Positions 8,194-15,989 of a stretch of 52,654 nucleotides of DNA are shown here, one piece after another; the first letter of the stretch is position 1, and the number at the start of each line of letters is the position of its first letter. The notes beneath the pieces were generated by a model. That model made no database searches and was not told the DNA's origin. It saw nothing but the letters and a program-made list of their open reading frames with translations. Origin of the DNA: Candidatus Polarisedimenticola svalbardensis (GTDB lineage Bacteria > Acidobacteriota > Polarisedimenticolia > Polarisedimenticolales > Polarisedimenticolaceae); NCBI GenBank assembly GCA_014764515.1, contig JACXWD010000020.1:1-52654 (forward strand), given 5' to 3'. The position numbers and the translations under genes were made by a program.

Positions 8194-9578
8194 GATTGTT
8201 TCCCCACCCGGGACCGCACCGCCCGAAACTTGCCGTTCGGTTCCCGCGGAATCGATTCGACCTTGCGAATGTCGATCTTGATAATCTCTCCCAGCCTTGA
8301 CCGCAGCTCCCGAAGCAACCGCTCCTCACCGGCCCGGTCGTAGCTTTCCCGCGGAACGATCAGCACCTCGATGGCCGCTTCAGTCTCTTGCAGGATCTGA
8401 GCCTCGGCAATGTCCAGGAGATCCTTGAAGATGTGATCCAGCCTCCCGATCCTGCGGCCGTCAGGAGTCACGATAAAATCTTCGATACGGCCGTCAACGT
8501 CTGCAAAGACATCGCCTTCACGACCGCAGGAGCAGGGCGAGGTCAGCCGGGTTCCAAGATCCCCGATCCGGTACCGGATAAACGGTGTGGCATCATTTCC
8601 AAAGCCTGTCACCAGGAGAGGACCTCGCTCCCAACCATCTCCACTCTCCACCACATCGACCTCGACTATCCCGAACTCCATATCAACGTGGAGCTTCCGC
8701 TCTCTACACATGGTCATGGAGACGGCGAATTCACTGGTGCCGTAGCGGTCGTAGATTTTCGCACCGAACGCCTCCTCGATGGTGTTCCGGTGAAATGCCA
8801 GCAAGGATTCGGATGATGTGAAGATCCCTTTCAAATGCCCCTTGGGAAGAGACCGGCCTCCCTCCAGCATGGCGCGCCCCACCAGGTGCAGGGATGAGGG
8901 GTACCCGATGATGTAGCTGGAGGGAAGATCGTGTACCGCATCAACGTAAGACCCCATATTGCCGGGGGTCATATGGTAGAGGGAGTGCAGAAACTGCCGC
9001 CCGTGCCGGTTCGAGCGGTAGAACGGCGGAGCTTCCTGGCTGAACGGCACGATGATCTGCCCGCCGAAAGCCTGGTACCAGTCTCGGAAACCGACACCCT
9101 CCCGACGCCGCATCCGCCAGATGGTGGCGTACTCTTCCGCAAGGGCTTCCGCGGTGAACCACAGCGGCAGAGCAGTGCCGGTTGTACCACTGGTCCTTCC
9201 CCGGATCAGCTTGCTCCGGGGGATATCCTCCGCCAGAAACCGATCGGGAGTTTCCCGGTAATGCGCCTTCTCCAAAACCGGGATAGACGAAAGGGTCTCG
9301 CGAATGGCCTCACGCGGATCGGAGCCGCCGGCCGGCGGCGGCAGATCGAGATCGCGATAGTGCGGAACATATTTGCGGGCGCGCTCCACCAGGGTCCGAA
9401 GGCGTCCGTGCTGCAGCGCGTGGAGCGATGCCAGCGAGCCGTTCCCCGAAATCTCCCACGCCGAGAGGGTTCTCCAGAAATACGGCGTGTAACGTAGCCG
9501 GGACCTCCTGTATCCTGCCCACGAACAGGCCCAGTTCTGGGCGAAGATCGGGAGCCTGCCGTACAACTTCAAAATCAT
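8190..9578 (-). CDS. phenylacetate-CoA ligase/CapK-like adenylate-forming protein
   Basis: A 462-residue member of the PaaK/CapK branch of adenylate-forming enzymes. The nucleotide-binding signature RGRTSGTTGTALPL lies near residue 130; further family features are YGTSEFAVSM, the C-terminal GRIEDFIVTPDGRR hinge and a small final domain. By family it activates a carboxylate with ATP; CapK relatives are found in polysaccharide clusters with unknown acyl substrates. First gene of a two-gene operon with DUF362 (4-bp overlap), divergent from a glycosyltransferase 93 bp away, which supports a role in surface glycan modification (inference). Confidence 0.85.
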   Translation of the reverse strand: MILKLYGRLPIFAQNWACSWAGYRRSRLRYTPYFWRTLSAWEISGNGSLASLHALQHGRLRTLVERARKYVPHYRDLDLPPPAGGSDPREAIRETLSSIPVLEKAHYRETPDRFLAEDIPRSKLIRGRTSGTTGTALPLWFTAEALAEEYATIWRMRRREGVGFRDWYQAFGGQIIVPFSQEAPPFYRSNRHGRQFLHSLYHMTPGNMGSYVDAVHDLPSSYIIGYPSSLHLVGRAMLEGGRSLPKGHLKGIFTSSESLLAFHRNTIEEAFGAKIYDRYGTSEFAVSMTMCRERKLHVDMEFGIVEVDVVESGDGWERGPLLVTGFGNDATPFIRYRIGDLGTRLTSPCSCGREGDVFADVDGRIEDFIVTPDGRRIGRLDHIFKDLLDIAEAQILQETEAAIEVLIVPRESYDRAGEERLLRELRSRLGEIIKIDIRKVESIPREPNGKFRAVRSRVGKQS

Positions 9579-9671
9579 ATGCAGCCTTTATCCGGTGGAC
9601 CGCAAGTTTATCGCATGCCGCTATACTTGCCACGGTTTTATCGATAGCCTAACTTCCAGGATGGAGAAACG

Positions 9672-10817
9672 ATGACCAGACTGGGGATCGACGGCTCGAA
9701 CATCCGGCAAGGCGGCGGTGTCACCCACTTGCGCAGCCTTCTGGCCTCTGTGGAACCAGAGCATTACGGCTTCGAGAAGGTCGTACTCTGGGCCGGTCGG
9801 GAGGTCCTCGATCTGTTCCCGGACTCGCCGTGGCTGGAGAAGGCTCCCCAGAACGATCTCGACGGAGGTCTGCGTTCCCGACTTTCCTGGCAGAGATTTA
9901 AATTTCCTGCCCTGGCGGAAACGTCCTGCGACCTCGTTTTCGCCCCGGGCGGCCTGTGCAGCGTACGCACCGTTCCGTACGTCACCATGTGCCAGAACCT
10001 TCTGCCGTTCATGTGGAAAGAACTGCTGCGGTACAGGATCTCTTACGTCACACTTCGCCTTATCCTGCTGCGTTTCGGCCAGCTGAAGTCGTTCCGCCGG
10101 TCCGCAGGATTGATCTACATGAGCGATGATTCAAGGCGGAGGCTGGAAAACGGTCTTTTGGAGTCCGGCAAACCGCCCAGCACCGTGGTGCATCACGGCG
10201 TGGACGATGCTTTCTTCAGGGATCCGCCATCCGACGTCTGCCTGACCGGACGGGACCACGACAATCCGATCCGGCTGCTGTATACCTCCATCATTGATAT
10301 GTACAAGCATCCGTGGAACGTGGCGGAGGCGGTAGCCCGTTTGCGCCATGAAGGGCTTCCGGTGGATCTGACCCTGGTCGGCCCCGCTTACGGTCCGGCC
10401 CTGAAAAGACTGCAGTCGGTACTGGTCCGTCTGGACCCGGACGGCGAGTTCATGCGCTACCGGGGACCGGTACCCTACCCGGAGCTTCCGGAGGTGTATC
10501 ACGGAGCGGATCTGTTTCTGTTTGCGTCCACCTGTGAAACCTTCGGCATGATACTTCTTGAGGCGATGGCCTCCGGCGTTCCGGTTCTCTGTTCCGACCG
10601 GACCGCCATGCCGGAAATCCTTCAGGACAACGGCGACTACTTCAACCCGGAATCAGTCGACGGGATAGCGGAGGCTCTGCGATCCGGGATCCACAACGAC
10701 GAACGCAGAAACAGCCTTGCCGCCGGGGCCAACCGGCGGGCCCGGGAGTTCACCTGGAAACGATGTGCAGACCAGACCTTCAGTTTCCTGGCCAAAGTGG
10801 GGAAAACAGCGAGATAA
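9672..10817 (+). CDS. group 1 (GT4-type) glycosyltransferase
   Basis: A 381-residue GT-B glycosyltransferase preceded by the Shine-Dalgarno GGATGGAGA. The N-terminal half has the acceptor-binding start (LGIDGSNIRQGGGVTHL); the C-terminal half has the nucleotide-sugar site ADLFLFASTCETFGMILLEA with the E-x7-E pattern, followed by MASGVPVLCSD and PEIL. By family it transfers a sugar from a nucleotide donor to a glycan or lipid at the cytoplasmic face of the membrane. Donor and acceptor cannot be read. It is divergent from the CapK/DUF362 pair and probably belongs to the same glycan process. Confidence 0.9.
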   Translation: MTRLGIDGSNIRQGGGVTHLRSLLASVEPEHYGFEKVVLWAGREVLDLFPDSPWLEKAPQNDLDGGLRSRLSWQRFKFPALAETSCDLVFAPGGLCSVRTVPYVTMCQNLLPFMWKELLRYRISYVTLRLILLRFGQLKSFRRSAGLIYMSDDSRRRLENGLLESGKPPSTVVHHGVDDAFFRDPPSDVCLTGRDHDNPIRLLYTSIIDMYKHPWNVAEAVARLRHEGLPVDLTLVGPAYGPALKRLQSVLVRLDPDGEFMRYRGPVPYPELPEVYHGADLFLFASTCETFGMILLEAMASGVPVLCSDRTAMPEILQDNGDYFNPESVDGIAEALRSGIHNDERRNSLAAGANRRAREFTWKRCADQTFSFLAKVGKTAR

Positions 10818-10839
10818 GCGGGTAAACCGCATTTGGTTC

Positions 10840-10868
10840 TTGACGGAGTTCCACGTGCCCCGTAAATG
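10840..10868 (+). promoter_or_regulatory. sigma-70-type promoter of the glycerophosphodiesterase gene
   Basis: TTGACG (10840-10845) and TAAATG (10863-10868) are separated by exactly 17 bp. Transcription would start near 10875, giving a leader of about 34 nt before the TTG start at 10909. It lies just downstream of the glycosyltransferase stop, so the next gene can be transcribed on its own. Confidence 0.55.
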
Positions 10869-10908
10869 GTAGGTTTGGGTGTACAACCGGTTTTTCAGGG
10901 GATTCGAT

Positions 10909-12357
10909 TTGAAGAAGTACTTCCTGTTCCTGGTTCTTTCGATCATCGCCGCAGGGGCGGTGGACGCCAAGATCCTCTGCATCTCCCACCGGGGATGCAG
11001 GCTCACTCATCCCGAGAACACACTGGTTTGCTTCGATCACGCCGCCACTCTTCCCGTGGACTGGATCGAGACCGATTCGTGGCTCAGCAAGGACCAGGTC
11101 CCGATGCTGCACCACGACATTGATATGTGCCGCACCACCAACGTCGGCGACTGGTCCGGATATGACTGCAGCCCGGGAGGCGAGGCGAACAACCCGCTGG
11201 GACGCTATCCGAGGGTGAAAGATTTCACCGTGGCCGAACTGAAAACCCTGGACTGCGGATCCTGGTTCGATCCGGCGTTCGCCGGGGAGCCGATGCCCTC
11301 TCTGGAAGAAGGGCTGGAGGCGGTCCAGAGCACCTGGCAAAGCGGACAGGTCGGCGTTCCCCTGATCGTGGAGATCAAGGATGTCGGGCAGGCTCCGATC
11401 ATCCGGGAAATAATGGAACGCAGGGCGTTCCACCCCGACAGCCTGATCATCTGGGCCAGAATCCACGAATGGAACGCGTTCCAGAACGAAATGCCCGGCA
11501 CCCGCCGGATCCGTGGCTACTACGACCCCCGGGACCTGACCGAACAGGATCTGGCCGACATCGCCGCCTTTGGCGAGTTCGGCATCGCCGCCATGAGCCC
11601 CTGGTATACCCAGGAGTTCGTGGACCTCACCAAGCAATACAACCTGTTTCTGTACTCGGTAGCCGCCGCTACCGGAGGCATGAACTTCTACGACCAGGTT
11701 GCCCTCGGCGTTGTCGGATTCCACTCCCAGGATCCGGAAAATTTCCTGTCCAACCGTTCCTGGCTGCAATGCGTGGACGGAATCGACAACGACGGCGACG
11801 GTGATATCGACTTCGACGGACTTGATCGGAACCTGGACTGGACCGTGGACGTTCCCGCCGACGCCGAGTGCCTCAACCGGTTGGACCGGGCGGAAATCCC
11901 CCAGTGCAGCGACGGCAGGGATAACGACGCGGACACCTACTACGACTACCCGAACGACCTGGGCTGCGTAGACGCACTGGACATCGACGAGTCCGGACCG
12001 AACGCAGGTGAAGTGCCTGACGGCGCCGGCGTACCCGGGCAACAGTTGACCGTAAACCGGGCCGGGGGCGACGATATCGTGATCGCCTGGTCCGCTTCCT
12101 GCAGCCCAGGGGACAGTAACTACGGAGTCTATGAGGGGGTACAGGGCAGTTGGAGCAGCGCCGCGCCGGTCACGTGCGACACCGGCGGAGCGACATCCTG
12201 GAGCTTTACGCCTTCCACCGGCAGTCGGTATTACCTCGTGGTGCCCCAGGCAGGAAATGTAGAGGGCTTGTACGGCGTCGATTCCAGCGGTGTTCAGCGC
12301 ACCGGGGCGGCCCGCTGCTATCCTCAGGTCTCCGGCGCCTGCGGGAACGGAATCTGA
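10909..12357 (+). CDS. secreted glycerophosphodiester phosphodiesterase with Asp-rich repeats
   Basis: About 482 residues from TTG 10909, preferred over the in-frame GTG 10879 because AGGGGA sits 6 nt upstream and the product begins with a clean signal peptide (KKYFLFLVLSIIAAGAVDA). The TIM-barrel GDPD signatures are present: SHRGC, HPENT, the IETD pair, LHHD and VEIKD. By family it splits glycerophosphodiesters to glycerol-3-phosphate and an alcohol, here in the periplasm or outside. After the barrel come two Cys/Asp repeats (CVDGIDNDGDGD, CSDGRDNDAD) that look metal binding, and a C-terminal module with WSASCSPGDSNYGVYEG and YYLVVP that recurs on exported proteins of Acidobacteriota-like genomes. 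Confidence 0.87.
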   Translation: MKKYFLFLVLSIIAAGAVDAKILCISHRGCRLTHPENTLVCFDHAATLPVDWIETDSWLSKDQVPMLHHDIDMCRTTNVGDWSGYDCSPGGEANNPLGRYPRVKDFTVAELKTLDCGSWFDPAFAGEPMPSLEEGLEAVQSTWQSGQVGVPLIVEIKDVGQAPIIREIMERRAFHPDSLIIWARIHEWNAFQNEMPGTRRIRGYYDPRDLTEQDLADIAAFGEFGIAAMSPWYTQEFVDLTKQYNLFLYSVAAATGGMNFYDQVALGVVGFHSQDPENFLSNRSWLQCVDGIDNDGDGDIDFDGLDRNLDWTVDVPADAECLNRLDRAEIPQCSDGRDNDADTYYDYPNDLGCVDALDIDESGPNAGEVPDGAGVPGQQLTVNRAGGDDIVIAWSASCSPGDSNYGVYEGVQGSWSSAAPVTCDTGGATSWSFTPSTGSRYYLVVPQAGNVEGLYGVDSSGVQRTGAARCYPQVSGACGNGI

Positions 12358-12400
12358 GACTCCCGAGCCGGTAACTCCCCTTCGCCACAACCTCCCGAAC

Positions 12401-12418
12401 TGCGAAATCTTTTTCGCA
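12401..12418. promoter_or_regulatory. palindrome upstream of the sigma-54 promoter (possible enhancer site)
   Basis: TGCGAAA-TCTT-TTTCGCA is a perfect 7-bp inverted repeat. Its centre is about 83 bp upstream of the GG of the -24 element, a usual distance for an NtrC-family activator site. It is also about 45 bp after the preceding stop codon, so a hairpin terminator is an alternative, but no T-tract follows the stem. Confidence 0.35.
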
Positions 12419-12480
12419 TCACCGGCTCCCCCTCCTGCAGAAAGGTCGGGATACGGGCCGTTCGGCGACGGCCACTCCCC

Positions 12481-12495
12481 GGCACGACCCTTGCG
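12481..12495 (+). promoter_or_regulatory. sigma-54 (-24/-12) promoter
   Basis: GGCAC-G-ACCC-TTGC matches the sigma-54 consensus GGCAC-R-N4-TTGC at every fixed position with correct spacing; only the base after TTGC is G instead of A/T. The start point would be near 12506, giving a leader of about 38 nt for the VIT/vWA gene. A sigma-54 activator is encoded at 2873-4231. Confidence 0.7.
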
Positions 12496-12501
12496 TTAAC
12501 T

Positions 12502-12538
12502 CTTCCCGGCCGGACGCTCAGCTGTTCCGGCCGGGAGG
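12502..12538 (+). promoter_or_regulatory. leader hairpin covering the Shine-Dalgarno of the VIT/vWA gene
   Basis: CCCGGCCGGA (12505-12514) and TCCGGCCGGG (12526-12535) are perfect complements around an 11-nt loop. Pairing can continue with T12504-A12536, a T-G wobble and C12502-G12538, burying the whole GGGAGG ribosome binding site (12533-12538) that serves the ATG at 12544. If transcription starts near 12506, the transcript would begin inside this stem. This suggests translational control or 5'-end protection. Confidence 0.55.
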
Positions 12539-12543
12539 TAAAA

Positions 12544-14532
12544 ATGAAACGCAACATCGTAGTTCTGATAATCGGCCTCATGTTCGGCACCGCCACCATG
12601 GCCGCCGGTATCATGACGCCGAAGGACGGCCCGGAAGGGTCGATCGAAATCCGGGATCACGACGTGAACGTGGTCATCAACAACGGGTTCGCCGTCACCA
12701 CGGTGGATCAGGTTTTCTTCAACCCGACGGACCGCGATATGGAAGCGGTCTACACATTCCCGCTACCGAAGAACGCCTCGCTGTCGGAGCTCAGCCTCTG
12801 GATCGACGGCCAGGAAATACTCGGAGAGGTCACGGAAAAAGAGAAGGCCCGGGAGATTTATCGCAAGGAAAAAGAGGCCGGCCGCAATACTGCGGTGGCC
12901 GAGAAGCGAGACTACCTTGCCTTCGACGTGCTGGTGAACCCGGTTCTGGCGGGCCAGGAAACCCGGGTCCGGCTCGTCTACCTGCAACCGATCGAAATCG
13001 ACGGCAACATCGGCCGTTACGTCTACCCTCTGGAAGAAGGGATGATCGACGAACAGGTTCACTCTTTCTGGGACATGAAGGAACAGGTCCATCGCAGGTT
13101 CAACTTCCTCTGCACCGTCCGAAGCAGTTATCCCATCGATTCGGTCCGCACGAAAGGTCTTGACCACCTGGCTCAGGTGGAAACCGAATCTCAGGGCCAG
13201 TGGATCGTCAGTATCAACGATGAGGAAGGGAACGCCGCCCTGAACCAGGACATCGTGGTCTATTACAGACTGGCGGAAAACACGCCGGCCCGCGTTGACC
13301 TCCTGCCGTTCCGCGATGGCCAGGGACCGGGCACCTACATGCTGGTCATTACCCCGGGCAACGATCTTCAGCCGATCACCGAGGGTATCGACTGGACGGT
13401 GGTCCTGGACCTTTCAGGCAGTATGGGCGGAAAAATCGGTTCGGCCACCGATGCCGTTTCCAGGGCACTGGAGGAACTCCGTCCGGAGGATCGCTTCAGG
13501 ATAGCCCTGTTCAGCGACAACTGCAGAATGCTGGAACGAGGCTGGCAGCCGGTGAACAAGGTCAACGTCGAGGCGACCTCCGCCAAGCTGATGAAACTCG
13601 ATGTGGAAGGGGGCACCAACCTGTACGCAGGCCTTCAGGAAGGTCTTCGCGGACTGGAAACGGACCGCACTTCCGCCGTCCTCCTGATCAGCGACGGCGG
13701 CGCCAACGTCGGCCCTTCGGAACAGAAGGACTTCATGGAGTTGATGGAAGACAAGGATGTCCGGGTGTTCACCTTCGTCATCGGGTCCGGTTCCAACGTC
13801 CCGTTGATGGAACGGATCGCCGAAGTCTCCGGCGGGTTCAGCATGAGCGTCTCAAATCAGGATGACCTGTACGGCCGGATCCTGCAGGCGCGCTCGAAGC
13901 TGGGCCTGGAGGCGATGCACGGCATCGAGGTGGACCTTGCAGGTGTAGGCGCCAACGATCAGTCGTCCCTTTCATTCCCCACCATCTACCACGGCCAGCA
14001 GATCGTGCGCTTCGGGCGCTACACCAAGCACGGGGAGGCCACACTCAAGCTCAAGGCACGGATATCCGGCCGGGATGTGGAGTGGGAGACCCGGGTCGAT
14101 TTCCCGGAATTCGATGACAGCTTCCCGGAAATGGAAAGGCTCTGGGCGTTCGCGAAGACCCGGGAACTGAAGCAACAGATCGACGACACCGGCAGGGAAG
14201 GCGAGCTCCGGGAGGCGATCGTCGACCTGGGCCAGACGTACTCCATCGTCACCGACTACACCTCCATGGTGGTGGTCGAGGGCCAGCAGTTCGAGGAGTA
14301 CCAGATCGAGCGCAAAAACCTGAGCCGGGTCGAGCGGGAACGTCAGGCTCGCTCGGTTCGGACGCAGTCGGCTCCGAAGCCGACCCGCGCCGACAGCGCA
14401 GCGCCGATGTACAAGGGTCGCTCCTCCCACGGTACAGGCGGCAGGCGCGGTGGCGGCGCCGTCGACTTCACCCTGGTCTGGATCCTCGGCGGTTCCTTCA
14501 TTACTCTCCGGATGCTGCGAAGAAAGGGGTAG
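12544..14532 (+). CDS. VIT/vWA surface protein with GlyGly-CTERM-like tail
   Basis: A 662-residue exported protein. Signal peptide (MKRNIVVLIIGLMFGTATMA), VIT domain (about 25-155, with FFNPTDRDMEAVYTFPLP), linker, then a vWA domain (about 284-455) with the MIDAS motif D289-x-S291-x-S293, GGTNL and ISDGG. The C terminus is a sorting-like tripartite tail: GGRRGGG (632-638), a hydrophobic stretch (642-658) and basic RRKG. This fits GlyGly-CTERM, the substrate signal of rhombosortases, and a rhombosortase follows after 4 bp. By family, VIT/vWA proteins mediate metal-dependent adhesion; marine sortase targets have the same domain order. Expression appears to depend on the sigma-54 promoter and leader hairpin upstream. 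Confidence 0.88.
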   Translation: MKRNIVVLIIGLMFGTATMAAGIMTPKDGPEGSIEIRDHDVNVVINNGFAVTTVDQVFFNPTDRDMEAVYTFPLPKNASLSELSLWIDGQEILGEVTEKEKAREIYRKEKEAGRNTAVAEKRDYLAFDVLVNPVLAGQETRVRLVYLQPIEIDGNIGRYVYPLEEGMIDEQVHSFWDMKEQVHRRFNFLCTVRSSYPIDSVRTKGLDHLAQVETESQGQWIVSINDEEGNAALNQDIVVYYRLAENTPARVDLLPFRDGQGPGTYMLVITPGNDLQPITEGIDWTVVLDLSGSMGGKIGSATDAVSRALEELRPEDRFRIALFSDNCRMLERGWQPVNKVNVEATSAKLMKLDVEGGTNLYAGLQEGLRGLETDRTSAVLLISDGGANVGPSEQKDFMELMEDKDVRVFTFVIGSGSNVPLMERIAEVSGGFSMSVSNQDDLYGRILQARSKLGLEAMHGIEVDLAGVGANDQSSLSFPTIYHGQQIVRFGRYTKHGEATLKLKARISGRDVEWETRVDFPEFDDSFPEMERLWAFAKTRELKQQIDDTGREGELREAIVDLGQTYSIVTDYTSMVVVEGQQFEEYQIERKNLSRVERERQARSVRTQSAPKPTRADSAAPMYKGRSSHGTGGRRGGGAVDFTLVWILGGSFITLRMLRRKG

Positions 14533-14536
14533 GAAG

Positions 14537-15148
14537 GTGAGCATCCGATCCGGGTTGCCCTGGCGAACCTTGAGCCTGGCGGCGGTCGCGTTGGTGGCCG
14601 CCGCCTTGCCGGGCTCTCTGGAACTGCTTGAACTGAACCGGGAGGCGGTTGCCGGCGGGCAGATCTGGCGGCTGGTCACCGGCCACCTGGTTCACGGCAG
14701 CCTGTATCATCTGGGACTGGATCTGGCAGCCTGGGTGCTTGCCGGGCTGCTGTTCGAGCCGGCGCTGGGGCGCCGGTACTGGACGGTGCTGGCTATCGCG
14801 GCCGTCTGCATCGATGCCGGCTTCCTGTTCCTGCAGCCGGACCTGGCTGCTTACTGTGGTCTTTCCGGCATCCTCAACGGGATCATGGTGGCCGGAACGA
14901 TGGCGCTGTGGAGATCGGCCCGGCAACGGGGAACTACCGGTCCTTCGGCCCTCTATCTGCTGGTTCTGCTGGGTATCCTGGGGAAAATCGCCCTGGAAGG
15001 GATCGGAGGCACACCGCTGTTCAGTGAAATCGACCGCTTGGGAGCGATCCCGGTACCGATGGCCCACGCCCTGGGAGCACTGGGAGCGGTCCTTGTGATC
15101 GGCAGAACTCGACTTCCTGCCGCCGAGAATCTAATTATTTATGCATGA
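14537..15148 (+). CDS. rrtA: rhombosortase (rhomboid-like intramembrane serine protease)
   Basis: A 203-residue membrane protein, GTG start 4 bp after the VIT/vWA stop. It has about six helices and the short rhomboid layout: WRLVTGHLVHGSLYHLGLD in helix 2 (His53, His58), catalytic GLSG with Ser110, and the catalytic His177 in MAHALG of the last helix. These match rhombosortases, which cleave GlyGly-CTERM tails (family knowledge), rather than housekeeping GlpG. The immediate upstream gene carries such a tail, so the pair looks like a dedicated protease and substrate. It is read from the same transcript. Its frame is open upstream, but extension overlaps the vWA gene and lacks support. Confidence 0.85.
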   Translation: MSIRSGLPWRTLSLAAVALVAAALPGSLELLELNREAVAGGQIWRLVTGHLVHGSLYHLGLDLAAWVLAGLLFEPALGRRYWTVLAIAAVCIDAGFLFLQPDLAAYCGLSGILNGIMVAGTMALWRSARQRGTTGPSALYLLVLLGILGKIALEGIGGTPLFSEIDRLGAIPVPMAHALGALGAVLVIGRTRLPAAENLIIYA

Positions 15149-15167
15149 GTTCGGCTCCCAAAAATGC

Positions 15168-15184
15168 TGCGGCCACAGGCCGCA
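15168..15184 (-). terminator. hairpin, terminator candidate for leftward transcripts
   Basis: TGCGGCC-ACA-GGCCGCA is a perfect 7-bp stem with a 3-nt loop. Read leftward it is followed by CATTTTTGGG, a short T-tract, so it could end the leftward transcript that carries the RHH-like, DUF35, thiolase and HMG-CoA synthase genes, about 200 nt after the last stop. Read rightward it lies 20 nt after the rhombosortase stop without a T-tract. Confidence 0.4.
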
Positions 15185-15386
15185 TCGATTCGGTGGGGAA
15201 CCCCCGGCCGGTCCGGGGCGCGTTCCCGGTCCATGTTTCCTTCGCTGGCGCCACTGAACAAGGTCCGGGAACTCCTGCCCCTGATACCTCTCCCAGGCCT
15301 GAAACAACTGGCGGGCAACCGCAGCCTGCGCCAACCGGTGCTGGACCAGGCGGATCGGTTGTTGAAATCCCGAACCGGCTGACGGT

Positions 15387-15581
15387 TCAGGACGGGATGA
15401 TCGGGTGATCGGTCCCTTCCATCTCGTCCCGGTCCAGTTCGCGAATCAAACCGTGGATAAATCCCTCCACGATGCTTTCCAGCTTGACCCCGCGATGTCT
15501 GGCCTCTTCTTCAAGGGCACAGAACCGGGTATGGTCCAACTGGATGCGGATCCGGACCTCGTGCATCGGCCCTCCCAACAT
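15387..15581 (-). CDS. small ribbon-helix-helix-like protein
   Basis: A 64-residue protein. After MLGGPMHEV comes RIRIQLDHTRFCALEEEARHR, the beta-strand plus first helix expected for an RHH (CopG/Arc-like) DNA-binding fold, then a second helix (VKLESIVEGFIHGLIREL). The start at 15581 has GGGGAGGG with 6-nt spacing; an internal ATG at 15566 is also possible. It follows the DUF35 gene in the same direction 13 bp later and may be part of that operon. RHH assignment is from the pattern only. No toxin partner is adjacent, so an antitoxin role is not supported. Confidence 0.5.
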   Translation of the reverse strand: MLGGPMHEVRIRIQLDHTRFCALEEEARHRGVKLESIVEGFIHGLIRELDRDEMEGTDHPIIPS

Positions 15582-15594
15582 GATCAGCCCTCCC

Positions 15595-15987
15595 CTATCC
15601 GGCGGGAACCGCCTTGAAGCCGTAACAAAGAATACCGCTGTTACCCTCGGCCCGGATCCGGCGGAACTCCAGGTTCACCGCGGTTCCGGGACCGATATCC
15701 TCCGGATCGCAGTCGGTCACCTGCAACATCAATCGCGCCCCTTCCGGCGTTTCAATGAGCGCCAGCACATAGGGCGCCTCCATGGCGAAATCGTCCGGGG
15801 CAATATGAACGATAGTCGAGGTCACCACCTCTCCGGTGCGACTGAGTTCGGCAGGATCCCATTCGGTGCCGTGGCAGTGCGGGCAGATCCTCCTGGAGGG
15901 GTAGACGACGTTTTCACAGGAACGGCATCGTACCGCTTCCAGCCGAAGACGGGACGGGATCGCTCTCCAGTATCTTGGGCTCGGCAT
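15595..15987 (-). CDS. Zn-ribbon OB-fold protein (DUF35 family)
   Basis: A 130-residue protein with a rubredoxin-like zinc ribbon (CRSC, then CPHC 13 residues later, about 21-39) followed by an OB fold (GEVVTSTIVHIAP to the end). ATG 15987 is chosen for GGGAGGG 7 nt upstream. In archaea DUF35 proteins hold acetoacetyl-CoA thiolase and HMG-CoA synthase together and bind the CoA pantetheine shared by both sites (family knowledge). Here it lies 2 bp after the thiolase stop, with HMG-CoA synthase upstream, which strongly suggests the same three-part complex. Confidence 0.9.
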   Translation of the reverse strand: MPSPRYWRAIPSRLRLEAVRCRSCENVVYPSRRICPHCHGTEWDPAELSRTGEVVTSTIVHIAPDDFAMEAPYVLALIETPEGARLMLQVTDCDPEDIGPGTAVNLEFRRIRAEGNSGILCYGFKAVPAG

Positions 15988-15989
15988 GA

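Noticed and set aside
10780-12390. Long open frame of 536 codons on the minus strand
   Set aside because: Fully antisense to the glycerophosphodiesterase gene, which has family motifs, a promoter and a ribosome binding site; the minus-strand translation has no recognisable fold.
15233-15382. Possible 49-residue protein on the plus strand (MFPSLAPLNKVRELLPLIPL...)
   Set aside because: Protein-like composition but no ribosome binding site and no recognisable relatives; the 238-bp gap between the rhombosortase and RHH-like genes otherwise holds only the hairpin at 15168-15184.
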